This document shows, piece by piece, positions 34,721 to 46,510 of a DNA stretch of 64,000 bases. Source of the stretch: Micrasema longulum (Eukaryota > Arthropoda > Insecta > Trichoptera > Brachycentridae); NCBI GenBank assembly GCA_022494885.1, contig JAGVSM010005053.1, positions 124,001 to 188,000 on the forward strand, in the 5' to 3' direction. Every line of letters starts with the position of its first letter. Positions within the stretch are counted from its first letter, which is position 1. The notes beneath the pieces were generated by a model, which was given only the letters and a program-made list of their open reading frames with translations, was not told the DNA's origin and did no database searches. A program made the position numbers and the translations under genes.

Positions 34721-34858
34721 CTTAATTGATTTTGTTAAAAAATTATAATCTTCCTCGGCTCGCATAAGAAGTAATTTCTTTTCTAACTTTTTTGGCAAAA
34801 TAATATTCGGGTTGCCAAATAAACACAATGAATTGTCCGACATTTTAAATTAAACTGA
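34721..34858 (-). CDS. Host gene exon with start codon (41 codons, partial gene)
   Basis: On the minus strand a pyrimidine-rich acceptor, CGCCTCTTCTTTCATGTAG, ends at 34859. Then come 15 non-coding bases (TCAGTTTAATTTAAA), ATG at 34843, 41 codons with no stop, and the donor AAG|GTGAGT after 34721 (phase 0). The peptide begins MSDNSLCLFGNPNIILPKKL and continues as a Lys/Glu/Leu-rich, probably helical stretch ending FLTKSIK. I do not recognise the protein and name no gene. Codon use and lack of repeat similarity favour a real exon. TCAGTT right after the AG is also the arthropod initiator consensus, so this could instead be exon 1 with transcription starting there. Two recursive-splice-like sites upstream on the same strand (56.05, 63.35 kb) favour an upstream exon beyond the window. 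The next coding exon must lie at lower coordinates; none was identified. Confidence 0.6.
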
Positions 34859-35599
34859 CTACATGAAAGAAGAGGCGGTAATAATTAATAATCTAATTAT
34901 GGTGTTTGAAATAACGAAATCGTGATGTTCATTAAAAATTTTAATCAAGAGGCTATGATAAGAAAAAAACGTGAGATATGTCAGGGAACTAAATTGGAGC
35001 AGTTTGTAAAATTATCAACAGTAAAAAAATATAATTGATAGAAAAGCTATTTTAAACAACAAACGATTACGAAAATATTTGTTGAAAATAGTGAACGCAA
35101 GCGGATTTTGTATGACGCGTATTGTTTATGTTACGATTGTTTATTTCAAAGATTATAGAATGAAATTAACCAATTTTAATGTATTTGGTACTCGGTACCA
35201 AACTATTTTTTTGTCAATCAATATCTTATTTATATCTAAATAGAACATGATGGTACCCACATAATATTTACTTTTCACCTGACGTGTACAAATAATACAA
35301 CTCAATTGAACGTCAGTATATAAATTATAGAGTGAACATGTAAGGGTCAGAGATTTAATAAATGTGAGTAAACAATTAAGTTTTGAAACTCAAATAGCCA
35401 GTCAAAATATTATTGTCACAATAGTAAACTGTTTTCGTTGTTTTGACATTTGACGTCTCAGTCTTATTGGTTAACATAGAAAAAATAAAACTACCCATAA
35501 ACAGGCAATACTACATAACCATAAACAAACAGTCAATTAAGTAGAAAAACCATGAAGAAACTACAATCATACAATTATTTTATTTTAACCTGTGAAATA
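34859..35599. other. Non-coding; possible promoter or intron
   Basis: AT-rich. A perfect hairpin TTTGGTAC-TCG-GTACCAAA sits at about 35184-35202. From about 35290 the sequence may be 5' UTR of the ORF1 relic that starts at 35601. Confidence 0.4.
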
Positions 35600-36535
35600 T
35601 AATGAATTGTGTTAATTGCAGTAGCCGTATTCACCAAGATGATGGGATCCAATGTTGTGTATGTCAAAAAAAAAATTCAGTTCAACTGTGGCAATATGAA
35701 TAAAGATAATTTTCGGAATATTTCTAGTTTAAATCGTAACAAATGGAAGTGCGCTCAATGTAAAGCTGTTGAACCACTAATAAATCACCTAAAACTTTAA
35801 CAAATTGTGCGACACAGGGTATGCTAGACTATTCAATAGAATCACTGAACGAGTCTCCTATAGTAAATATATTTTTAACAATACACAATATAATTGTTTC
35901 AAATAAAGGTGAGCTCATAAATAAAATTTTTTGAAAAAACTCTTGAGTATTTCTGGTTCTTGAAAAATTTGATAATGATTTATATAAAACATACAGTGAG
36001 ATAAATGACAAGTTGGTCACAAAAGAAAAAAAAAGCAGGAACTTAAGATTAAATTGGCACGTTTTGAAGAAAATAACAACACGCACAAGATGAGGAAGAA
36101 TTCGAAAACAGAAAAAATAGAGAAAAAAACATCATAATACATAGTCTGGTGGAGAATCATGAGGAAAAGGCTAAAAGAATAAATACTGATATGTTGATGT
36201 TGGAATTTTTTTTTCAGAAAATTGATAACTCCATAAACAAATCGTCATTTAGATGTATAAGAATTGGAAATAATGATGAAAAAACCAAAGCCCATTAAAG
36301 TTATATTTAATAATAACAAAACAAGTACGCAATCGGCTTACGAAGAAGCGTTCCTTTACAGGAAATCCAAAGAAGCTAGTAATTTTACAGTTATGCAACA
36401 AAATCTTTTGAAGCAATTGCGGAGTGAGGTGTTTGATAGAAATAAGAGAGAAAAAATGCGAAGTTTAAATATATCATGGGAACTCCTAAAATTATGCCGA
36501 ACAAATGGCCAAAAAACTAAAATGCTTTTATGATA
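35600..36535 (+). pseudogene. Non-LTR retrotransposon ORF1 relic: PHD-like finger, then RRM-like region
   Basis: It starts MNCVNCSSRIHQDDGIQCCV, shifts frame in an A-run, and continues QFNCGNMNKDNFRNISSLNR, NKWKCAQCKAVEP. The Cys/His pattern C-x2-C ... C-x2-C ... (H)F-x-C ... W-K-C-x2-C is the PHD-type finger that opens ORF1 of many insect Jockey/CR1-type elements. Later pieces NIIIHSLVENHEEKAKRINT, FRCIRIGN and KPIKVIFNNN, and AFLYRKSKEASNFTVMQQNL, LKQLRSEVFDRNKREKM, follow the order of the ORF1 nucleic-acid-binding domain. Several frameshifts and stops break it. ORF2 does not follow. Confidence 0.75.
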
Positions 36536-36951
36536 ATATAATAATATTTATTTAAATTTTAAAATACCGATACTGATCTTATACTTCAAACGGTAACATG
36601 GCTGGATAGTATAATAGCTTCAAATGAGTTAGGTTTAACCAACTCTCCAATATATAAATCTGTCAGAAACCAAAGTATCAGTATAAAATCAAGGAGAGTT
36701 GAATGGTGATATGTATGAATATCACATCTCGTGCAAACGCTTCATTACTGTGTAGTATTAACACGACAAAACAATTTAATCTCAGGTAAAACCGTAATTA
36801 GGTAACTTTTGGCCTTATTCATAGCTTTTTAAATGATGCTGTTGACAATCATTATCATTATTTTAAGAAAGCAGCATTCTTATTCTGTCACAATTTTATT
36901 TCGTTAGTTCTTTAATTCATCATATATCTATCTCACTCCAATGCGATGAAA
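36536..36951. other. No gene seen
   Basis: AT-rich sequence between the ORF1 relic and the next retroelement. No endonuclease or reverse transcriptase frame is visible. Confidence 0.45.
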
Positions 36952-37310
36952 TTTATTTATTTATTTAAATCTTAAAATAGGGCACACATATCATACATAT
37001 TGTTATGTGTGTTCTAATAATAACATTGCAAATATATTTAATTTATAAATTGTTTATCACATATGTCTTGACCATTATTTTAAATTTTGATATGTTTTTT
37101 TCTTCATAAATATTTTTTTCCATTTCGTAATACTTTTTAATTGCTTTAAATAAAATTGAATTTTGTGACTTTGCCTTTTTCCTAAATGGAAGTCTAATTT
37201 TGTTCTTTTCTCTAGTATTGTGATCGTGTTCATGCTGGTTCCGATCAATTTTTTTCCAAAATTCTGTTTTTTTATTAGAGTTTATAATTTTATGAACAAT
37301 TATCATTGTA
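36952..37310 (-). pseudogene. Non-LTR retrotransposon RT C-terminal tail
   Basis: The minus-strand frame at 37043-37306 contains HEHDHNTREKNKIRLPFRKK, AKSQNSILFKAIKKYYEMEK, then ISKFKIMVKTYVINN. This is the DHNTRxKxxIRLPxxxxxxxQxSxxxxxxxxYNxLP tail pattern of Jockey-type elements. A reverse (TAAA)-type end, ATTTATTTATTTAAAT, lies at about 36950-36966. It has the same tail architecture as 23.1 kb but is a different sequence family. Confidence 0.75.
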
Positions 37311-38606
37311 TTGTAAAATATTCTTTGTTTATTTGTATTTCGCTTTCGTTTCTTCTCATACGATAGGAATGAATTAGCGAAACAATTTTTTTACAGAAAT
37401 TGGGCATAGAATATTGAACTTTCATATTGACTAGAAAGAAAAAAGAAGCCAATATTGAACAAGAAAACTTGATTCATAAAAATAAGAACTATTTTTTTTT
37501 TATAAACCAATATTTTTTTTCCGTACTGAACTTTTTTTTCAATTACCATCTGGTTTTAAAGATAGAAATAAAGGAAAAAAATTAACTCCTTAAAATCATA
37601 CACATAAAGTTAAAATTACACACACATCCATCCGATCTCCATTTTAATTATTTTTTATAATCAAAATTTGCACCATAACTACAGTTCCCCTATTTAAATG
37701 TAAACAGGCATAGGATATTAATCAATTTGCATGAGCGATTAAAGAAAAAAAGTAAGACAGGAAATATGAAATATGAATTTAGATTTTTATTGAACGAAAC
37801 AAATAATGCATATTGGTTTGAAAAGTGTTTAAAAAAACATGGAATCGATCCCGGCCACGCATATGAGATAGTTTATACCTATTGCAAACCAATGCACTAG
37901 GGAAAAGTTTATAATATAATTTTTGGTGTAAAATAAACACAACAAAATAGAAAACTAAATCACAATAGTTTTAAGGATAATAGTAAATAAATAGTTTCCA
38001 AAATGACTTAATTATGTAAACTATATCATTAATGACGATTTCGTGTGATTATTGGATGAAAGATAATAAAACTAATGAATAAACCTGATTCTTAAACAGA
38101 AACTTTGATTAAAATTCAGTCCTCGGAAAAATCATCAGCCTTTAAATAAAGGTCCATTGAATTCGGTCCCAGCGGAACGAGTTACGGATGTGATTCGTTA
38201 TAGAAGCCGTTAGCTGGCCGTTATAGCGAATTAGCGACAAAGTTCCAAGCATCGTAAAAACGGTAGATTGAAAAAAATACCAAGAGCCGAATGGATACGC
38301 AACTAATGAAAGCCTTAACAACGAAACTTTCGTGAGCGAGATATAATAATCTCCGATTCTGTTGCTTTCAAATTATTTTTCGTTTGGAGGCTTTTATTAT
38401 TTACTAGCTTAAGGATTTTTGTTGATAAATTCTTTTAAAAGCTTTTTTTGCACTTTGACAAAATCACCAGGCTTTTTTATACGAGTGAATCGCCATTTGT
38501 ATTTATGTTTAGCCCTTATACATAGAGTTTATACATTTATCCACATCGGAAAATAAACAAACTGCATAGCATAATAATGACATGAGGAAGTTTAGTGGTT
38601 TTTTTT
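37311..38606. other. Mostly unassigned; tRNA-like SINE head at about 37838-37900 (-)
   Basis: The minus strand at 37838-37900 reads TAGTGCATTGGTTTGCAATA, GGCCGGGATCGATTCC, an A-box and B-box-like arrangement of a tRNA-derived SINE not matched to the other families. About 38150-38360 is GC-richer (AGCGGAACGAGTTACGG, CGTTAGCTGGCCGTTATAGC) without an open frame. Confidence 0.35.
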
Positions 38607-38890
38607 TTTTTTTTCATTTGTTACCAGATTATCAAACTCAGCCAAACTTTAAAAAAAAAACGTATTGCATTATCAGCGCTATGTTTTTTAAAGTTCGAAA
38701 TTTCTGAAACCACTTCGCGTGTGACTTCTCAAGTTCTCTTCCGCTTCTTCTCGGTCAGTTCTGCCATTGGTCCGTTGACTTACCGTAAACCGGAAACCTT
38801 TTACGACTCAATTATCATTGATTGATTTATATGAACTAATGACGTCGTTCAAAGTTGTTCGTTTTTATTAAAATATTTTTTATTATTTTT
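38607..38890 (+). repeat. Repeat-D copy (left half)
   Basis: TTGTTACCAGATTATCAAAC, ATTATCAGCGCTATGTTTTT, GTTCTCTTCCGCTTCTTCTC, GGTCAGTTCTGCCATTGG, AAACCGGAAACC and TGACGTCGTTCAAAGTTG follow the order of 30.3 kb and of the antisense 16.8-17.0 kb copy. The right half seen at 30.6 and 56.4 kb is missing. Confidence 0.7.
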
Positions 38891-39429
38891 TCCCTACAAA
38901 TGTTAAAACAAATGTAAAATTCAATAATCTTTGTCAAACAAATTGAAGCTCTAATTTTTCTCGCGCATAAGAAAACATTTTTTTGTATTCCTATCGTTCA
39001 TTTTTATACACACTTGTACACGTTCCTCATTGTAAAAGTGTGTATAAAGAATAATTGTAGGGATAATAAATAAATCATTTGAATGCAGGTAGGACTTCAA
39101 TAATAGTGCAAAAAACAAATACATGAAAACACTTAAACCGAATTATTATTTATTCTTTTAATTGGCTATTTAAATGGCTACTTGATTTGGGTCCCTAGAA
39201 CTGTCTTGAGATGGTCTCCCCACCAAAGCAGTAAACTTGTTAAAATGTAATTATTTTTGCATTTCGTGTTTTGTACAGTGTCACACAGTGTCTCTATGAA
39301 TATAAGTCATATACTCGTATATTTGGCATTTCTGCGGATGTTGGGCCACCGGGAGCTGACAGTAGCTTGTTACTTGACCTAATGTCTGCGCAGTAGTTAA
39401 ATGTTTGACCTGTACTAATAATATAATGT

Positions 39430-39641
39430 TGTTTTCTTTTTCTTTCTTTTTTTTCTCTCTTACTTTTATATATGTATATACATCTGTGTGGATTCGAACG
39501 TGAATATATAATATTTTATACGTATTTTATTTATATATTTTTTAGACACTATAAGTATGATATATTAAATCATGTAAATTAATGCCTCGACACGGGTTGT
39601 GCCCAGTGAGGTAATAATATTGAAAAAAAAAAAAAAAAATT
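39430..39641 (+). repeat. Retroposed 3' end with hairpin and poly(A)
   Basis: GCCTCGACACGGGTTGTGCC, CAGTGAGG forms an imperfect hairpin (CCTC/GAGG with GGG/CCC). It is followed by GTAATAATATTG and about 18 A ending at 39641. The layout matches the other non-LTR 3' ends here, but the coding part is not recognised. Confidence 0.5.
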
Positions 39642-41695
39642 GAATATATAAATAAAATCCAAGTTTTACACATGATTTGATAAATGATCAAGATACGCTG
39701 AAAGTTTATATACATGTGTTGCGAGTGATAAATACGAGTATGTTAAAATATGTAATAAAGAAATATAACATATTTTAACAATGTAACATAATTTTAACAA
39801 TTTAATATAATAAAAAAAGTAAGTTATAAAGAAATGAAAAATTACATCCATAATTCTTCTTTATGTAACACTAATTGAAAACATCTTTAATATCTTTTTT
39901 GTAATTTATTTATGTTATTCTAAAAATATTATTGATTAACATAAAATAATCTATTGTAAGACGTCACTCCCCATTATGTACACAAGAATTGTTTATTTCT
40001 TTTACGTAATGGGAAACGTTAATGTAAATATATATATTTGATTAATGTAAAAAATTGTATTTAGTTGTAATATTTTATTTTAATTTGTTAAATAAAAATA
40101 AAAAAAATAATAAAAAAAGATGTTATATTTGATAGTAAGGTTTTGTATTATTATTTGAACTACGTGGTTAGAAAAGAGCTTACACTCTAATGGACTTAGA
40201 TTCATTAATTTTGTTTAATACACTTACGTTGCAACAAGGACTCCCAAACATTAAACGATAATGTGAGGGTAAAACTCACAACGACAATTTTATAATGTCT
40301 TTGAAAGTATTTCTATAAAGTCTCAGGGAAACTAAAGAGTCTCTAAATGCAGAAAATTATCCGTACAAAAATATTCATGTTTAGATTAAAAATGTGAAAT
40401 TTTAGTTTGTGAAACACACTTACTTTTATAACTTAATAAATATGCAACACAATAAATCAATAAGAAACCAATACCAATTTTTTTAATAAAACCAATTAAT
40501 TAAAATGATATAAAATAGAAGATAGCTAATTTTATATCATTTTTATTTTTTATTTTATTTATTTATTTATTTTATAATTTTTATTTTTTGTTTTTTACAA
40601 TAAAAATAATAATAAAACAAAGTATTAAAAAAATAAAGCATAATTACATAGTAAAGAAATACATATTATTAGAAAAATAGTAAACAAAAAATCCCACAAA
40701 GGCACGGTCTGTTCGTGGGTATACAAGAAAATGTTAATGAATCTTTGCTCCTATAATAAATAATGGACAGTTATAATATTTTTGTGTAATATAAGAAAGA
40801 AAAAATAAAATATTATGCAAAAATTTTTATGGTATTTTTTTTATAGTAATTAAAAAGGGAAATAAAAAATATTTAAAAAAAAACACAAAAATATTCCTTA
40901 TTATTAAAGAGCAACATAATAAATCATAGAAAAAAAAATCATATCTTTAGTTTGAATCTAGGAAAGTGCATGTTTTTTAAAAAAAGGAAAATTTTGAAAG
41001 TTTGGAATAAATTAGATTCATTAAAAAAAGAATTTAAAAATTTTGGGCCGATAAAATATGCATGTCTCTGTGCGAGCCTCGTTTTACAATGTGGTATTTC
41101 TAACACACGATTCCTTCTTTGACTTGATCTATTTGAATTACTTGTAATTAAATTTTGGTTCTAAAATATACATTTAAAACATTGAAAAAAACATATTTGT
41201 CTTAGATCTAAAAGTTTAGCTTCTTGGAACAATTGGAAAGAGGGATAAGTGCAATTTTTGTAAAGCATTATTTTTAATACAAATTTTTGAACAGTTAAAT
41301 ATTCTTTTACATTCTTATAATATTTATTTATTTATTATTATCGTCCATGATATGAGATATCGTTCACATTTACAGAATGAAACAAACTTTTTGCATATGG
41401 CGTTTGTCGTTAACATTTCGGTAGTCAATATTTCAATCTCCAACCGGAAGCATAACGTTTCACAATAAACCGGAAATGCATTTTAACCGCGAGTGAAATG
41501 GCTGACAGGAAGGGAAAACTATTAATTGATTTTGATACCAAAAACTGAAACGGTTTTTCAGTTGTGCTGAAAACGGCGGTCAATTTACATTCTATCACAC
41601 AATTACGAGTGTTAGTTTTGAGTCGATTGAAGTCTATTATTGCAATTTTAAACACAGAATCAATTTACAACTTTATGTATTTTGATTACCCAAAT
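39642..41695. other. No gene seen
   Basis: Very AT-rich. TTTTATTTATTTATTTATTTTA at about 40550-40575 may be a minus-strand retroelement tail. A GC-richer segment at 41425-41655 is open on the minus strand for 76 codons but unrecognised. Confidence 0.4.
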
Positions 41696-41704
41696 ATATT
41701 GTAT

Positions 41705-41973
41705 CATTATTATTTTCATTATTAATTTATTTTCGCACCTAATGCTGCAAAGGGCACTGCATTGGTACACTTATCACAGCGTATTTAAAAAAAATTGTAA
41801 CATGAAGGTAAGATGATCAGTCTTACGCTTCAGGTACCAGTCCAGGAAATATGAAATATTCTAGTGTGAAAACACCCTTTCAAATAAATATTTTATATCA
41901 ACCGTGTCGGGAATCGAACCCGAGACCTCTTGCATGCTAGGCAAACGCGCTTACCATTGCACCACGAGGCAAC
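41705..41973 (-). repeat. SINE-A, best-preserved copy, with target duplication
   Basis: ATATTGTAT flanks the copy on both sides (41696-41704 and 41974-41982). On the minus strand the head is GTGGTGCAATGGTAAGCGCG with B box GGGTTCGATTCCC. The body has CCTGGACTGGTACCTGAAGC, GTAAGACTGATCATCTTACC, and the 3' end is CAGTGCCCTTTGCAGCATTA, GGTGCG with an ATTAATAATG-type tail. The tRNA-like head is near-canonical at the B box, but acceptor pairing is absent, as expected for a SINE. Confidence 0.85.
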
Positions 41974-41982
41974 ATATTGTAT

Positions 41983-42604
41983 TGTTGTACAATAATTTAT
42001 TAGAAAAAAAAAATGGACCCAGTTTTAATTTTTTTTATATACAATAATTATTTATTTTTTGGAAATAAAATGGAAACCTGGTTTACAGACCGCAGTTCCG
42101 AACAAAAGGCAAGAAAAATGGAACAGTGTTAACATATGGATTTCAGGTAAATAATTTACTCAATTAGTCTGTGTCCAGGCGGATGAAGACTACAGTCATG
42201 CTTGTGAAATTGATCGTTTTTGATTATAAACCTCTAGATACCGTGTTATTGCTTAAAATATTTTAAAACATTGCATATCGTTTTTTGTACCGATGTTTTT
42301 TACTTCCCATTGCTTTAAATAAAATGGTTCGAAATTTCTTATGAAAAAGTATCTTGTGTTTCATTCGTTTTGTGATTTTTTAAGGCAGTTTAAAATCAAT
42401 AAATAATTTTGTCTTAATGGGCTACTCTGTAAAAGATCTAAAAATAAAAAGGTAATCGGGTTTGATTTCTAGCATGATGGACGTAAAATATTTGTTTTCA
42501 AGGCGGTTTATACATTGCAATATTTCAATGTCCCTGAACTGGCACCTTTGGCGTAAGTACCTTGCTTGTTTTTATGAGTTCGACGATTTTCGTTTGTTAA
42601 AAAA
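41983..42604. other. No gene seen
   Basis: AT-rich. The right end (about 42535-42604) may be the 5' end of the mariner relic, but no clear terminal inverted repeat was found. Confidence 0.45.
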
Positions 42605-43140
42605 ATGGATCAAAGAATTTGTATCAAATTTTGTGTAAAAAATTAATTAAAGTATAACAAAATGCGTGAATGTTAACAAAAGCCTATGGCGAGTCTGTTA
42701 TGAATACAACAAGAGTTTACGAGTTGAAGAAGCGTTTCCAAGATGGCCGTGAAGACGTTGAAGATGACGAACGGCCCGGATGCCCCAGCACATCAACAAC
42801 CGATGCAAACGTGGAAAAGTTAATGAAATGGTTATGAAGATGATGTTGACATATTGAATGGCTCATGCCATGAAATTTTTACGAATGTTTTGTGTGGCAG
42901 CAAAATTTGTTCAAAAAAATTTGAATTTTCAACAAAAACAGCGGCGAATGGAAGTTGCTCAGTCGTAACTAAATAAAACCAACGACGCCGACGACGCAGA
43001 ATTACTGAAACGTGTTATAACAGGTGACAAAACATGGGTTTACGGATATGACGTCAGAACTAAGGCTCAATCGTTCCAGTGGAGGCATTCTGGATCACCA
43101 AGAAGAAAGTCGCCGAGCACGCCAAACAAGTCTAACCTTA
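42605..43140 (+). pseudogene. Mariner transposase relic, truncated
   Basis: It starts MDQRICIKFCVKN. After a stop and frameshift it continues LTKAYGESVMNTTRVYELKK, RFQDGREDVEDDERPGCPST and STTDANVEKL, which is the paired helix-turn-helix part of mariner transposases with the ERPGRPST-type linker. Later come SCHEIFTNVL and, in yet another frame, VITGDKTWVYGYDVRTKAQS, FQWRHSGSPR. The D of the GDKTW motif is the first catalytic Asp. The second and third Asp and the C-terminus are missing. Frameshifts, stops and an internal deletion make it dead. Confidence 0.85.
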
Positions 43141-43194
43141 GGGGCTGCCACAGACAAAGTAAACAATGAATATAGCTAAAAATTTCAGCATACT

Positions 43195-43400
43195 TCAAGG
43201 GCATGTATACCAAAATAAAATAAAAAAATTACAATCGGACTCTCCAAACTCGCGAAATTTATTTATTATTCGTATCAGATCCCTATTGGAGTATCTTGTA
43301 TTATGGATGTGGTTGACGCTTGGGTGAATGTCTCTATTTATGTGTGTAACCACTACCGTTCTCAATATATACTGTTGAATAATATTCATCATCATAACTT
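43195..43400 (-). pseudogene. Short non-LTR RT tail fragment
   Basis: The minus strand encodes HPSVNHIHNTRYSNRDLIRI. Nucleotides 43275-43330 nearly match 9390-9445 (ATCAGATCCCTATTGGAGTA, TCTTGTATTATGGATGTGG), so both derive from one family. The rest of the frame is unrelated sequence. Confidence 0.65.
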
Positions 43401-43989
43401 ATCACAATTATATATAAAAAAGGTTTCATTAAATTTTAATTATTTAGGTTAACCCTTATAACTGAATGTTGATATTACGTTTATAATATTGTAAGCTAAG
43501 GGTCAATATTGCCACTCCGCAAGCGAGTAACCACAGGTGCTAGTTAGTAAACGACACCTGCTGACTAAAACTCCAGTTAAGCAAGGTTGGCGACAACTGC
43601 TGCCTTAATCCATGAAGGTTACATAATAAAGATGATAAACAGTGCTAACATTTACACCGATATGAGAACATGACCTTATTAATAAGCTAAAATGCACAAC
43701 CTTTGGCTCTCGAAACATTTGTTTATTTTTACCATTTTTGCCTGTGAAATATTTATTCAACAAATTTGTATTTTACAAACTGACATTAATTTTTAAAAAA
43801 AGCACTTTGGCGAGCTTATTACTAAAAGAAATATATTTTTACCAACCGATAAAACAGACTGGTTGAAATTCATACTTTAATTTAAAAGAATTATAAAAAC
43901 AGTTAATTCGAAAATAACAGATGAGTTTAAGTGAGCAGGTAAAGCTTGCATAATTAAACCTAAAAATACTTATTTTAGCCACAATTTAT
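43401..43989. other. No gene seen; GC-richer patch at 43.50-43.60 kb
   Basis: CCACTCCGCAAGCGAGTAAC, CACAGGTGCTAG and ACACCTGCTGAC lie at 43512-43566. They contain an imperfect CAGGTG/CACCTG inverted repeat. No family match was found. Confidence 0.35.
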
Positions 43990-44330
43990 AATTAGCAATG
44001 TCGGATCATAAAATATTGAGTTTGAAAGAAGACAGAAGAAGACTGCAGGAAAGAAAAGAAATAAATTTAAAAAAATAAAGGGATGTATAATAATCTTCCA
44101 AGTGTTTTTTTTTTAATGACCAGCGAAGGTATATTTTTTTAAAAGAAGAGGTAGCGCATTCCAAAGTCTGATACGTTGAACAGAGAAGGAGTTGGTGAAT
44201 GTAGGATGTCAAGGAATAGAAAGTTTCCCCTCCCGAGAAGAGAGAAGTGATATGCCATGATTAGAAAAGTAAATTAAATTCTCGACTAGATATTTTAGTG
44301 CACAAGGTTTGTGAAAAACGTTTTAAATAA
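43990..44330 (-). pseudogene. Non-LTR retrotransposon RT C-terminal relic (RLWNALP motif)
   Basis: The minus strand reads HGISLLSSREGKLSIP, stop, HPTFTNSFSVQRIRLWNALP. SFxVQxxRLWNALP is the hallmark tail of Jockey/CR1-type reverse transcriptases. The following residues are Lys/Phe/Leu-rich with stops. The open frame at 44006-44212 in another register is a shadow of this. Confidence 0.7.
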
Positions 44331-46266
44331 GAGAGATCGAATGCTTTTGCGCTGATTACGATTTGTTTTTAAAAAAACATACATTTACATTTATTTCGAA
44401 AACCTGGTTTCGCACCTCTGGCTCAGTATAAAACGTTGTATGTATTCTATTTCCAGTCTCGATTCTAATGTAAACACATACTTAACAAAAGGTGTAAGTA
44501 CACAATGGAACGTGCCATATCGCTTCAGGAATCCAGGTAGCGAAATTAGCACAAATTCACGAAATACCCATACCAGGGGTCGCGGACGTATCACGCGAAT
44601 AATGATGCATGTTTAAGTAATTTATTTTTGATACGATAATGACAAATTTATCAGGATGTTTTAAATTCGGTGAAATAAAACTCAGCTCAATCAATTTATA
44701 AAGCGGTAAAAAAATATTTTTGTGTGGATATGTATTTATTTATCGAGTCGTCGTTGGCCCAGCAATATCGGTTAAGTGAACTTTCCTTTTTAAAGTATTT
44801 TAAATTTATCTTTAAGAGTTATTATACAACTTTATTTAAACAAAATAAACTTAGATATTTTATTAAAATAAAATTATAAAATTTTCCTTTTGTTATAAAT
44901 AAAAAGTAAAAAAACGATATCAAAAGATTCCTTAATAAATAAAAAAAAAAAAAAAAAAATACACTATAAATAAGGATCTCAAATTACCACCAGTGTAAGA
45001 AAAAAAAAACACTTGATTTATTGGGTCCACGTGTAGTATTTAGTGAACATGATAGAAATAAAATAAAAAGGATTCATTAGTTACGTAAACCTTGACAAAG
45101 AACCTTGTTTGCTTTGAAACCGGCCTGTGAAAAATAAAAATTAGTGGTTAAAAACAAAGTTGTTTTATTTATTTTATTATAATGAATAACCACAAAGTAA
45201 GTGTTTCAAATATAAACTTTATAAAAAATACACTGTTTAATTAATCTCCTGAACAACTTAAAATGCTACTTACAGATATTGCTGGCGCAACGATGAAGTA
45301 TTTCATTGATATGGAAATATACATGATTTGGTTATAGTGTGTCCCGTGCCGAGGAACTGATTTTTAATTTTTTTATATATATTTTTTTAAATGTTATAAA
45401 TATACTATAAACACAGAACTAATATTTTTGGCACAGTACATTTCGCTGTTGCCAAAAGACGAATTATTATTGTTACATCTTATACTAACTGGATGACCAC
45501 AATTTCATTAATATAAAAATCTTTTTGTTTTTCGCTTATAATTGGAATATTTTGTTGTATCCCGCGTACTTTTTGGAGTGTTAAAAATATTAGGAACAAG
45601 GTATCTGTGCGACCTTTGGCCATACGCTTTTGTTTTTGGTACCGATTGTAAGTCGTTAGTTGTCGCTCGAGATATACCTTTATTGTTATTTTATTCTTAT
45701 TTTTGTACCAGTAGCATAGAAATACTTTTTCGTAAATTTGGGAAACATTCATGACGGCCGCCATTTGAAATACGTTTTCTGAATTCGTAATAATTGGTAC
45801 TTTTCAAGGATAGTTTTAAAGACATGTTTTTAAGCACATCATAAAGCTATACAACACATTTTTTTTAAGAAGTCCTTTTATTTTTTATTTATTAAAATTG
45901 TCATCTTGGTATTGAAAAAGAGATTCGAGGCACAATATCATAGTTTTTGAGAAATATGACTTTAAAAAACGGATAATTTCATCGTAGTACCGAGATTTAT
46001 TCAGCGAGGTAATGAAACCTTTGATGTTACTACATTAACCCGACCGACGTCGATCGATGTCATTGATTCATTGATTATACCTTTCCTCATTAAATCGAAC
46101 ACCTGATTATGAATATTTACAGATGAAACTCAACGCTTTGAATTGCATGTCGTACAAATAATGAATATGTATCGTATCATGCGCTTAGCATTGGCCCAAA
46201 TAAGTAAAATTAGTGATGTACTGAATTCATAATTCTTTGAAAACAAGATAATTTTGAATCGAACAA
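44331..46266. other. No gene seen
   Basis: AT-rich, with a run of about 21 A at 44940-44960. A minus-strand frame at 45480-45764 (starting MAAVMNVSQIYEKVF in a GC-rich GGCGGCCGTCATG context) is open for 94 codons and overlaps a + strand frame. It is not recognised. Confidence 0.4.
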
Positions 46267-46510
46267 TTAATGCAAAGTTAGCCGAAAAACCGTATCATGA
46301 ATGACGATATTTTTCTGTTGCGAAATAAAAGAGATTCTTTCATATTTTGGAAAAATATTGATTGCTTTTCCTAATGGAGAATTTCGGGCTGCTCTGGTGA
46401 TGCATGTGTCGTTGTTCAATAACGTATTATGTGGAGTGCGACGAAGGGGAGTATTAAAACTTAATTCATGTATTATTTGCTTAAAATATGTTTTTCCACA
46501 TGACACATGA
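46267..46510 (-). pseudogene. Non-LTR RT C-terminal fragment
   Basis: The minus-strand frame contains ELSFNTPLRRTPHNTLLNND, TCITRAARNSPLGKAINIFP and KYERISFI. This resembles the xxFNTPxRRTxxxxLLxxxTCxTxxxxNSPLxRAxxxxN segment near the end of Jockey-type reverse transcriptases. Its reading frame is open to the 5' side into SINE-A sequence at 46.5 kb, where homology ends. Confidence 0.6.
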
